DNA of 64,000 nt, taken from NCBI RefSeq assembly GCF_036417845.1, contig NC_089984.1, positions 33,577,447-33,641,446 of the forward strand, given 5' to 3'. The translations under genes were made by a program, and so were the position numbers. Under the pieces are notes generated by a model. The model saw nothing but the letters and a program-made list of their open reading frames with translations, was not told the origin of the DNA and ran no database searches. Origin of the DNA: Apteryx mantelli (Eukaryota; Chordata; Aves; Apterygiformes; Apterygidae). Shown here in pieces: positions 33,058 through 45,735 of the stretch. Each line of letters opens with the position of its first letter. Position 1 is the first letter of the stretch.

Positions 33058-35902
33058 TAAACATAACTTTATGCCACATAGTTAATTTTGGCCTGTGTAA
33101 AGATCGTTGCAGTTTAAGAAGTACTTAATCTGTATTGTACTACAAGAGAAATACATTTGAGTACACAGTCTATCATATAATTGTAGACATGCTGATTAGC
33201 CTGAGAGTATGTTAAGAGGCTGTGAATTAGTGTAGATAAATACTATGATGCGTGGTCAAGGAACTTTCTGTAACAGTCTGGCATGCCTATATACTTGGGT
33301 CTTTTAGTATTGTTTTACTCTTAACGTGGACACGTTACAAAAAAGAAAAAGGAAGACTTGAACATATTTCTTTGCTTTTTGGTTTCCCTACCAAAAGGTA
33401 GCCTGTGTTCTCAAAGTGGCTGTACATTAGATCTTAATTTGGACCCTGCCCCCCTTTTTTGTTACAAAAATCCTGCTGGAGAGCATTTTTTGCCACAGGA
33501 AAGTATGTAGCTCTGTGTGCGTGTGGTTTGTGTGCGTGTGTTTTAACATAGTTGAAAGTTTGCTGCTTGTCTGGTAGTGGTGTCAGGGTTTTGCAGCGCT
33601 GGTGGTGCGAGCTGTGCTCCAGCCCAGTGCTTCATCTGGAGAAACATTTGACCGTGGTCACAGTAACGTGGACGTGGCTCGCTCTTACCTTGGCCACGCT
33701 AATCCCATATGTGCTTTTTGCTTGTATCTTTAACTGATTCATATTCTAAGTGCGAGCAGGAGATATGGAGTGATCCAAAAGGCTATTTCCACGGAGCCCT
33801 GGTGATCGCATGGATGCTGCATGTGGCTGGGTGGACCTGGATGCCCCCGCTGGCTGCTCTGCATGTCTCCTGGTTGTCTTTCCTGCTGGCTTCGTGCGGG
33901 ACTGGAGGGGCTGCGCACCAATGCAAATGGCCTTTCCAATACCTCCCGCATTTGCATTATAATGGCTACATAAATATTGCAGCACATCTCAGTTCTTGCT
34001 CGCACTGCTTTGACTGCTGGGGTTTAAAATAGTTTCTTTCTGTAGCGTAGATCTTGTTCGTGGCTGGCACTGCTTTAGAGAGGGCTTCTGAAGCGCATCT
34101 TTATTAAATAGTGAAGCCTGTTTGCCATGAGGTGCAATTTTAACTTATCCATGTTCTAGTCTCCCACTCCTTCAGCCCACAGGTTGATACAGGCAATTGG
34201 AGGAAAAAAAATTAAAGCATGAGCATTTTTTCCACCAACTATTTCTAAACTGACTTTATATTTGGGGCTGCAAAGCATGTTTGCTCGAGACTTAGTTCTG
34301 CATTTCTTCCATTTCAAAAACTCCTATAGGTATCTAGGAGAATATTTTATGTGTAAGAAATGCAAAATATGGTGCCACCATTGTTGTGGTGCTGAAATAT
34401 TCAATGATTTATGACTAACTCTACCAAATGCACTCTGAATTCCCTTTAAAAGTGTAAATACAGTGATGTGACTGGAACTAGGCACTCTTTTTGAGAACTG
34501 GCAACAGATTGCCATTGCCTATCTGTCATAAGATTGCTTTTCAAAGTTGTTAAACGGCACAATGATTGACGATACTCACCTGACTCTTACCAGTTAGTAG
34601 ATGCATAGTGGCTTTTTTCAACTAACATGGAATGCCAGATTTTAAAGATTTGAACTCATTTCATGTAGCTAGAACCTTGTTATTGATGTATTATTTGTCA
34701 AATTTTGGGATGGGTAAGGTGTTAAGCTGTAATTTATTTATTTTTTTGCTAAGCAGTTATAATCTTAGAGTTCACTCTGTCTTACGTGGTTCATGAAAGC
34801 AGCACCAAGAAAGGTATATTAAATCAAATTTATTTTTTCCACCTGATGTTAGTAGATTGCCACCCTTTCATATGTTTACACATTTCAAAGAGGTAGTAAT
34901 TGTTCAGGTTAATGGTATGATGAATGACCCTGTTATTAAAGCTGTGAAAACACAATTTTCTGAAACAGTGAGTGATAGTATTTCAAGAAACCATAATTTT
35001 GCTTTGAACTTACATGTGGTCATAGATCTCTTAAGCATTCTGCACAGTGCTGCAAACAGTATATTACAGTATATTACTAAAATACCGCATTTTTAACACT
35101 TATGTGTATGTCGTGACAACTTGAGGTGTAGAAGAAGTATTCTTAGTGGCAGACGTGGAAACATAAGGTTAAAGAATGTTAAATGAAAGAAGAATCATGA
35201 AACCCTTACACCTGAGAAACTTTGGATGTAGTATGTTTGTACTATACATGTGCATGGATTTTAATCATCCATTGGGTATTAATGATAATGTTGGTTTTAG
35301 TACCTTGAGCAGCACTGCAAAACCACTTTAGGGTTTGCCATTGGATTTAGGTCTGTACTTGCAGTGTTTCCATTCTAATGGGAATTAATACTAATCCTAC
35401 TAATTGAAGAGGTGGTTCTTGAAATTTTGAATGGTCAGAAAGATCCATTGGTCTTTCACGTTGTGTTGACTGGAGAGAAAAATTAACACGTTTGTTTATT
35501 ACTCTTAGTGATGAAGAGTTACCTTCCTGACAACCCAAAAGACCAAGGTCCTTTATTTATTCTTAGACTAGGGGCAGCATCAGTCAGACATCTCTCTTTC
35601 TCTTTTCCTTTTTCTTGTCTGCGCCCAGTCATCTAAACCTTGGCAAATAGAGGGTTTTGCTCTGTTCTGTTCAGTATAAGGCTTCTGTCCTGTGTCTGGC
35701 AGTAATGGCAACCTGTGTAATTGTGGTACGTGAGCTGTCCAGTCTTTTGTATAATAAGATTTTTTTACTGTTGTATTTTTTTTTTGATGCTGAAAGTTAG
35801 GTTGTAAACTATGTTGTAATAATTTTATGTTGTAAAATTAATCATGCTTATTGATTATTGTTCTGGAAGGAAATAGTCATGTTGTATCAAAATGCTTGGA
35901 GT

Positions 35903-35931
35903 AAAAAAAAAAAAAAATATATATATATATT
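35903..35931. repeat. Poly-A followed by (AT)n
   Basis: A run of about fifteen A passing into a pure AT dinucleotide run. Confidence 0.9.
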
Positions 35932-38900
35932 TGTTTAACTGCCTTGGGGTGGGGGGAGGAGAAAGGAGCTTACATGGAACAGTGTTTTTTATTTTTATTT
36001 TTTTAGCCAAGAGAAAGCAATTCAGTATGTCATTGTAATTTCAAGGTTGGTATGGTAAAGCAGTGAAGTTCCTAGTAGGTTTGTAAATAATTGGCTGAAT
36101 CTATACGTACGGTAACTGCAGGTAACTGAGTAATGTGCAGGTTCAGGTTCTTCCCTGAGCTTCAGTTTTTTTTTCCTTCATGTTACATGTAATCCAGTAA
36201 AATACTGAAGTTTGTTCAATTCTCATTTAAAAAAAAATCCTTTAACCACAAAAAAAAAAAAAAAACCGCAAACACCCACCCCTCAGTTGTCCAAGGAAAA
36301 TAACTGAACAGTCCTCGTTTTCTTCTTTCTATGTTGTATTTCTGAAATTGTAACTGTAGAGTTTTGTGCTTTTTGGACAGTGCTTTTATATAACCCCCTC
36401 CCACCCCCCCCTCCGGCTTGAGTCAGCTGCTGCAGAAAAGCAGAACTATGCTTTTCTTTTCAGTCTAAGGGATGCCCGTGCAGAGGAGTCATCCATAAAT
36501 TTTAAGTTCTGTTTAGAAGCTTTTAGTAACATGGAGTTCACTGAGTGTAGCAGAGAGAAGATGACTTCACTGGCAAACTATATGGCTCCTGGAGGCATCA
36601 GGTGGCTTAGTGTGTAAACAAAAGCCCATAGCAGTCCAAAATAGGTCTTCATAAAAATAAACAGTGCAAAAAGTGACCTCCTAAACAAGGAAGTGAAGGG
36701 CTACCAGAGGATCCATCTATTAGTCCTGCAAAATGCCGATCACAGCAGCATATGGAGGACTTGTCATGAAAATCTATTTTGCTGTTGCCTCTGGCATAGC
36801 ACTTAATTACATATATTTTTTACTCTGTTTATTGTAGACAAATGGTTGTACAATCAAAAAGTTGAAAAGCAGGAAAAATCCTATAAAATACAAATTTTGG
36901 AGTGATTTACGTGATTTTCTTGCTGAAGGGATAGATAGGTCAAATGAAGCCTAAGTTCAAATGTCCCTGTTAATGCGTTAAATCTGTAACAGTTACTTTT
37001 CTAGTAGACTCTAAATTCTAACGACTATGCGTAATATACAGTATTTGCAAAACCTAAAATATTTCTAATCAAAGAGAATTTTATAATACTGACAGGTTAT
37101 GTGAATTATAGTGAAGATTATTGATAGTTTATCTCTTTTCATGAGAAAAGAAATGTGTCAGTATGTAGTATGCATTAAGGTACCTGAGAACTTGCGTTTG
37201 TGCGGCCAGTTTTGTTCTGGCGAGTCCCTCTGACTCTTGAGCTCTCGTACGGTGCTGCGCGTTAAGGGACATTTCAGACTATCCTACTCTTTTTCATAGT
37301 GGGCTACGCATTTGCTTTTTGGAATATCTGAACAATTGCTTGGCAGCTTTCTCGAGAACATATTGTGTGTGGCAGGCCTAGCTAGGAGAGAAACAAAAGT
37401 TTTAGTGTTACTGTGAGTGGTGATTCGTATAATAAATAAAACAACCTGGATTTTTTTCATGACTTCAGCTGTAATTTTTTTTCCTGTGTTTTAGCTTATC
37501 ATTAGTCATTATTTCTCCCCTCCCTTCCCCAGAAGTCTTCAGAGAACTGTTGGTAGTTATTTCTTGCACATAAGCTGTATACTGTCTTGCCTTTTAAAAT
37601 GGCTTTTTGCAATCTGCTCTTTCGAGAAGCTCCAAGTCATATCCAAACAGATATCGAGGTTTCAGTTACATGCTTAACTGTAATATTATATGTTTTATTC
37701 TTCTTCTAAATGAAGATTCTGTTTATTGAACCAATTAGCTGTTGGGTGTAAGCCAGAACTTTCCCCTGAAATCAGAATTAATGAATAAACAAATTACACT
37801 GGAAAGATTTTTATTCTCAAAGGACAGTGACAGTTGCTGTGTGGCAAGGATGTGGTTCATACCCTGCCGCCTGCGTGTGCGCGCAGTCGGCCCTGCTGAA
37901 ATCAGTGGGGTAAACTTAGAGTATGGATCGCACGTCTGCATCGTATAGCTGGTGGTGCGTCTATCTCGGCGTGCTTCTGAACCCCTTCCAGCTCTCCCGT
38001 AGCAAGCAGATGGGATGCACACGCCTTCATTAGCAAGCAGTTAGCTCGGCTGGTAGGGCTGAGCTTTCCTCACGCTCCGGGTCTCTGACTTGGCTCTTTC
38101 TGCTTGCCAGCTCCCACTGCTGCTTCTGCTCTCTCTAAGAAGAAATCGGTAATGCCGTTACATACTCCTGCCCTCCTGTGGTAATGAAAACCTAAACGTT
38201 CTTCTCGAAAACCAGGCTGTGTAAAAATAAAAGGGAAAGAGGTGAGAATAAGGAACAACTACTTCTCTTCTGCAACGGCCGCTTGCATCTCTCAAACTGT
38301 ATGTTTGCTTTTGGCTGCGTTCTGCTTCAGAAGCACTATAGAAAACCCGAGTCATTTCTAAACTTGCTTTTATGGTATCTGCCATCAAAAATATCTTGTA
38401 GACAGTAATAGCTTTGAATTAACCTTCTGACCTTTTTTTCTGAAATGTGCTGTCCCTTTTGTGTTAAAATAGAGAAGCTAAGGCACAGAAATTATAGGGA
38501 AGATTTTTAAAAGCAGAAATGGGACTTAACTGCTCTGCTTTTGGTGCTGTGAGTCAGTGGGAGTCGAATACCCGACTCTAACGTGTGCCCGCAGCCCGGC
38601 CTGGCTGGCGACCTGCTCCACGGGAGGAAGGAGCGGAGGTGGATCGCAGCCCAGGGCTCCGTGCTGCTTGCTAACAAGGGAAAGGCAGAGCAAGGCAAAT
38701 GGGTGCAAAACGTTTACTGCTGTGAAATTCATGTCAAGAATTAAAGCCAGGCAGAGTAACACATGAGGTATTTGGCATGGTACAATATGTGGCATGAGAA
38801 CAGGTAGTAATGGTGCCTGAAAGGCTCCTGAAGCAGTAGTGGTATGTACGTAACCTCTTGTTCTTTAATGTGAAAAGGCTCTTTTTCTGTTTTTTTTCTA

Positions 38901-41900
38901 TCCTACCTCTTTGTGTTGCAGAAATACTTTCTGCCAAGATTGGTTGGTCTCAAATGTGACCTGCCTATTCTTTAAAAATAATTTCTATTCATAAACATGT
39001 GAGTCTGAGAGAATGTATTGATCATCTTTACTAATAATACTAAAAGAAGGGTAGCTTTTTAACTTCTTAGTTTCGTATTAGTTTCAGAGTTAATGGTGTG
39101 TGTAAACTGTGGATACACAACTTAGTTTCTTTAGGCAAATGTTTATGCATTATTTGCATCATGTAAAGTTGTGTAATGAGAAATCTATGTCCTGTGACTT
39201 CAGTGTCTACTAAAACTATATACATACATACATATAGATCTAAAATTACTTAAACCTGCTTTGTGTAAGCAGGCAGACTTTAACAATTTGCACACTGCTA
39301 CTTCTCTTGGGCCAGCTTGTTGGCTCTTTGAGGTATGGTTTCAAGAATATGTAATGTAAAGTGGTCAATTTTATACAACTGTAATCTAAAAATGTATTTC
39401 TAGAGCTGCATCTACTGATTTTTTTCCCATCACATTTTGTAGTTTTACAGTGCCCTTTTTTTGTCACTCTTTATCTTTGAAGCCTTTCCACAACAGTGAA
39501 AATATACTGCACAAAGCTCTGACAAATAAGAATGCTCCAAAATAAGTTTCCATAATTTTTGTTGTAAATATCCATTTTTTGGCACATGAACAACTTAAAG
39601 CAAGGTAAGGCAGCATGACGTCAGAGCGTGAAAGCCACTCGCCAAAACTGCTTGTCTGCATTCTCCTGTCGCAGGGTAGTGTGAGGTGTATTGCCTCCGT
39701 TCGCCTTCCCCAAGAGTAAGCGTGTGCATGCCCGAACTTTCTGCGAGTAACTGCTACGGAGGAGCCGCCGACCCTGCGGTAGCTCTGCTTGTGAGCCTCT
39801 CGGAGGAGCAGGGGCTTTCAGACAAGAGCAGGGGCGGGGAGAGCGGAAGGTTTGTACGCGAGTGGTAGCTTTAAAATGCTGCTGGCTGTTATGTAGTGCT
39901 TTTTCTAAAAAGAAGTCTTAAGAATGGTTTGAACTTTTCACTTGCTTTTTCTCAGTAACGCACGCGTGACTTGCGCGGCGTTTCGAGAGGCTGAGCGGAG
40001 GATGCTGCGCGGCAGAGTTGACTCCTGCGCGGGTTGGGTTTGGCTTGTAGAAGCTCGTGCGCCGAGTTTCGGGTCACTGCCTAAGCGCAGGGTGTGAAGC
40101 GACTGCTCAGACCTTTGCATCCTGATAGAGAGTAAGTTTTCTTTCCTCCTAAGCAGCTTTCTCGAGCAGCGGGGGTGAGACGGGTGAAAGCCTTGGTTAT
40201 CTATTTTAATTAAATTTTTTGTATAAGTTCTGTGTGGTGTAAATAGTTTTATGAACTAACGGAGGGACGAACGGACTGGTTAACAAGTTTACATTTTTGC
40301 AGATCGTACTGTGGCTCTTCCAGATGTACTGCAGGTGTGTGTGTATACTCATTCAGTACAAGTGCACACCGCTGTTCAGTAACCAAAAGTAAATGGTCAG
40401 AACTTGATTAATGCTGGAAATGTTCCTTTAGGCCCCGTTTTTGATCACTTATAAAGTGGCCACTCAATATGAAGTATACGTTGATCAATTATAGAGATGA
40501 TAATTTCAGATTTCCAAAATGTAGCAGTTGGCTGGATTCTGATTTTCCTTGCTTCCAGCTTGCTGGTTAGTAGCTAGTGAGCAATATAAATCCTGTTACC
40601 AGTCAGATCCTGGGGGGCTGGTTGGATCATCCATTTTTTTCATCTAATGTGACCGTGGGCACTTTAAATCTGAGCGTACTGTTTGGTTTCTGATTATTAT
40701 TAATATGCAGCTTCTAGCACTGCCTAGTATTTGCAGCCGAATGTAAATAAAATATCCAGACTTTACAAATAGTGACAACTTGAAATGATTTTTTCTGACA
40801 TGAAAGCTTAAACGTGTGATCGCAGGGCAGACTGATCAGCCAGCGGAATTTGATTCTTTTAACTCACGTTTTTCGTTTGCCTGTAAAGCTTGCTCTTCGG
40901 TGTGAGGTGTTGGAAGCTTGTGTCTGAGATGCTGATATTCCTGTAGTTGTACCATGACCTTTTTTTTTTTAATTTCTTTTTAAAGCTTATTTCACACAGT
41001 GGTTTGCAGAGTTTGCTACATTCTTTGCTGGGTGACTCACAGTTCTCTTTTGATACTTCTGATGATGTGTAGTGGTTCTTGAAGTAGTAGTGTGCATTTT
41101 ATGCAAGTCTTCTAATATATGAAACAATATATAGAAATAATAACTAGCAAACTGAGAACTCCTGACACTAATATAGGCAACGAAGAGATTTTAACTGGAA
41201 CAAATGGTAATTTTTTTTTCAACTTGTTTTGACTTTGCTGTTTACTTATTTATTTATTTTTTAAAGTAAAACTTTAAGACTTCAGCATGCTCATTGTAAT
41301 AGTCTTGCTCTCTGGAGACGCCTGAAGTTTTGCCCTGTATTTTTAATTTTTCTTTGAGCTTGATACATCCTTTAAGTTAAGCAGTTCTGCTGATTCGGTG
41401 TTTGAAAAACTATTTAAAAGGAAAATCCAGGTAATGCTGAGTTGATTTGGGGATACAGTCACAGCTTCTACTTCTTGTTGAAGTGTTTATGCTACTTTTC
41501 CTAAGAAGATATTTTAGTTATTAGGTCCCTAATAGCTAAAATCCAGTTAAAGCACAGATTTTAAGGTCTAAAAAAGCCACTTAGCCAAGTATGATTTCAT
41601 TTTCTTGCAGTAGTCTCAAACTTCAGTATTTTTCTTGAGATAACCATGGCAAACAGCTAGGCTTCCTAACATAGTTTGTTTAGTGAAAAGATTTAGGTGT
41701 TCTCTGTTTGCTTAATGACTCTAGGGGCATGTGCAAGTTTTTGAATCTTCTCATAAAAGATGACAGAAAAGTACTATGTCATGCGAAATAGTAAAATTTT
41801 CTCATTTTACTTTAGCATTACAGTAAATAATGATTTTGTTGAAAGCAAGCCTATTTCACTGTTGACTGAGTGGTGCTTTTTTCTGGGAGTTGTTTCCCTA

Positions 41901-44900
41901 GTTCTGCATCTGCATTTAGGAACTTTTTGTTGATATATAAATCCAGGTCCCCAAAATAGTGATCAAATGCAATTATTATTTGCAAATATTTTTTATTCCA
42001 GTGGGGAGCCCAAATAGGTGCAACCTGTAGGTTTCTTTCTTGTCCTAGGAGCCTGTACTAGTTGCAGTTTTATAGCAAACTGGATGTGTACTGGTATTTG
42101 AGCTGGTTGCTGATAGTCGATAACTGAAATCCAAATTCAGAGAAAGGTCAAAATATAATTAATATATACTTTTTTTCTTTTTGTAGATGCTGATTTTCTT
42201 GTTGTTGATCTAATGTAGGATAGAAAGTGAAATGGACACTTTTTTTCCCCCTTTTTTTCTGGTTTCTTCCAGCCATTCAAAATATTGCATTCATGGTGCC
42301 ATCCCAAGACATCCAAGGTCTGATGTAGGGCCATATGAACTCTGTCAGGTTTTTCTGCTTAAACAAACAAAATTTCAAACCTTTTAAGCATAATTTAAAA
42401 ACTGCTAGTTTTTCAGTTTCACTTCTGCTGAAGTTATTTTATGGATATCTTTCATTTCTTCATCTTGCTCTCATTCATCTTGAAAAATGTCATCTACTAA
42501 ATGGTGAAAGTAAGTTCTGTTGCATTTTAGAGGTTTTGATTTCAGTGTTTAAAGCTCAAGCCTGTGTTTCTCTTTTCGCAACTTAATGTATTGTGTATGC
42601 AAGCATGAATATCATGTTCTAGTGCACAGGGCAGAATAGCTCAGTAGCATCCACAGGTCAGAACTGGCCTGCAGGATACAAATAATTTGCTTCCTTTTTC
42701 TGAAGGAGAGGTGGCAGAGCTATTTGGACAACAGATACTTCACAAGCACTGAACTTTTCCTTAGATACCTCTTTGTAGCCTCATCCAGGTTGCTGCATGT
42801 GTTCCTACCATGGTCAAAGGACAGAAGGGCCAGGGCATCTTCTAGCAGCTTCCGGCAGATTATGGTGTGACTGTAAATGTAAGAGAGGAAGTGGACCCAC
42901 AAAATATCTCATTAAGATATCACAGTCTTCTGGGGAGAGATTAAGAGCTCTTGAATTACAAGTTTATTAATAAATGGTAGAAAGTAGGAAAGTGACATGG
43001 TTATATACTGTAAAAAAAAAAAAAAAATTAAGTATGCTGAATACAGCCTGCAGTAGTGAGCCTGGTGATGGTAGGGATCTTCTGGCCTGCATTTAGTGGT
43101 AACATTATTTGCTCTGTAGAGTAAACTAGAGGTTGTTCGTGAGGAGAAGAGAGCAGTGAAAGAATGTCATTTGCACAGATCTGATATGAGGAATCATACG
43201 AGGAGTTAGAGGACAACACAAAAAGTGTCAAATAATAGAGGATGTGGTGGAAAACTTCTCCCACTTAAACTTCCAACTGCCAGTCCCTACTACCGCAGAG
43301 AAAACGTAGCCTTGACCTGCAAGAATGTTTAGTTTAAAATTTCTTTGTACACATTATGTCTGAATTTGATCCCCATAGGATACTGATTTCATATAAGCTG
43401 ATTTTATGTATACATCTTCATTTTTTTATTTAAGGCATATGTTTATAGCATTTAATTATACTTTAATGCCAAGCTAATGCCAACAGTCGTCAGAGCAGTT
43501 GTGTTGCTCATTGTCTCTGTAAGAATGACAGAAGCTTTGTGTGATGCACATGGGGGATGCTCAGCTCTCTGGACTGTAGCCACTTCTCCACCTTCTGTTT
43601 GAAGAGTTGTTGTCGGAGAATGGAAGAAGGGGAGAAAGGAGGAGTCATCGGGTAGAGAAGTTGCCACGATTTGCACAAGCTCCTGCCCAAGGATCGGGGG
43701 AGCTGGAGGCTGGCAGGGAGGGGAAGGTTTCAAGGGACACGTGCCAATCCTTCAGTCCCATGGAGGAATGAGAGGCTTCACATGATCTGGCTGTTTCTTG
43801 TCTTGCAGCGAAGAGAGGGATCAGGAAAGGTCTGGGGCAGGGTGGAGGCACTCAGCAGCGGCACTTTGCACCTCGCTGCGGAGGGCATTTAGGCTGAGGA
43901 GGTGGCCTTGGCCCTCTCCTGAGGCAGGGGACGTCCTGAGGAAAGATGTGTGCCGTGCCTGGCCGCTCGGCTTTGCCCTCCCACCTGGCTCCCCAGGTCT
44001 TCCCTGCTTCTGTTGTCCCGCCTGCCTGTCTTCCACCGCGCTCTGATGGTTACTGCTGCAGGTTGTCTCACCTGTAGTTCCTTGGGGTTTGCACCGAGCC
44101 CTCCTGCCCTTGCCTTGGGGAGACGGCGGTGGCTGCTGCCTATCTTCTACCTGTGCTCCTGCTCCCTTTTCTGGTGCTGTTTTCCTAGGAAGCGCCGTTC
44201 TTTGTCTTTTCTTCCCTTCCCACTGTTTTGAGAATGGTTGAGTAAAAAAGGAACAAATAGGTAGGAAGTAGATGTAATAACTAGTGTATCAACTTCCTTG
44301 TTAAACTTAAAAAAAAAAAAAATTTTTTTCCAGAGGTTTATGAATCTCTCCAGTGCTTTTAGTTTTTTCTTCCCCCTTCTGTTTGGGAGCTCTTTTCTCC
44401 CTTCCTCAGATATTCGCCTTGTATCCTTGCGGTGCTCTTATATAATTATAGTGCCCTGATTTTGAACATGTTGTTCTGGGGAATATTGCCATACTGAAAG
44501 CTGTTCAGTCCTCCGAGTAGGCTTGTGAGTCTGTATACTGTTTCTGAATCCTCTCTGCATATATCGCGTACGGTTTTGGATTGCGCTTGTTCTGAGAAGG
44601 GCTAATTCTCTTTTAACCTGGTTTACTTCACCTTCGTCGCCGCTAGCTTGAGCGCCGCTCAGGCGGTTGAAATACTCGGGTCCGTCTGCCCAAGGTGCCT
44701 CGAAGCAGAGATCCGCCGGCAGGGCGCTGTGCGGGGAGCCGCGGCGCGGGCGCGGGGGGCTCGCAGCGGCGCTCGCCTCCGTGCCGTTCGGGGAGTGGAC
44801 GTGGGTGATCCGCCAGCAGTGACTCATGTTCTCGGCGTGCTCGGTCCCTCTGACCCCTTCCTTTGATGCGGGCAGATACCGCGTGATACGAGTGTCTGGA

Positions 44901-45647
44901 GACAAGTGCCTCTGATGAGGCGCTGTCTTGCGTTACGCTGCACCGAGGAAACGCGTTACGCTGGGATGTGTTTTGTACCGCTCGCGAGTCTCTCAGACCC
45001 AAATACATCTGCTCTTTGAATGCGTGTCAGTCAATCTCGCGTCCTCTGTTTCTGACTTAATTGCTGTTGAAAATGTGCTGAGCTAGTGTAAAGGTTGCAT
45101 TTTTCTTTGTTAGTCACTTGTTTTATTATAACTTTTAAGTGCTCATGAACAGATCAGATGATTCTTTGCTGAGTTACTTAAGTATTTCCAAATGACATGT
45201 TTTTTGTCTTACGTGAAGGGCAGCAAGGTGCAAGAATATGTTATTCATTACAAATATGCACCCAGCAAAATTTTCCTGTTCTTATTTTGCCTAAGTAGTG
45301 GTATGAGCTTCCATGTTGCACTGAGCTATCCTGCTTTATTTATCAGTCTTTCAGATTTCCATTATCTTATTTAAGTTATGAGAAAGCGATAAGTTAAAAG
45401 GCTTGTTATTGTGTGGCAGGTGTACGGTATTGTTCAGTTCAGTTTGTGCCTGAATTTTTTTCCGTGACCTTTTTCTCGATTAAACAGCTAAGAATTTTTC
45501 AGTCCTATGTTTTTGCTACTATATTCTCTTACAATACGCAAACCTTTCAAGCACCCTAAGAGTGTATTGTGCAGTTGGTTTTTGGCAAGCAGAAATCATA
45601 TGTTTTTCACTATTTCTAGTAAAAATGTCATTGAAGGCATTTGTTTC

Positions 45648-45735
45648 AAAAAAAAAAAAAAAAAAAGCAGCCTCATCTGAACAGATTTTGAAGAGTCTGT
45701 TTGGAAAGGATCATAGTCTTTTTTTTTTTTTTTTT
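45648..45735. repeat. A19 and T17 tracts in inverted arrangement
   Basis: Nineteen A at 45648-45666 and seventeen T at 45719-45735, separated by 52 bases. They can pair as a hairpin in single-stranded DNA or RNA. The A tract might be the tail of an old retrotransposed sequence, but no parent was recognised. Confidence 0.85.
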
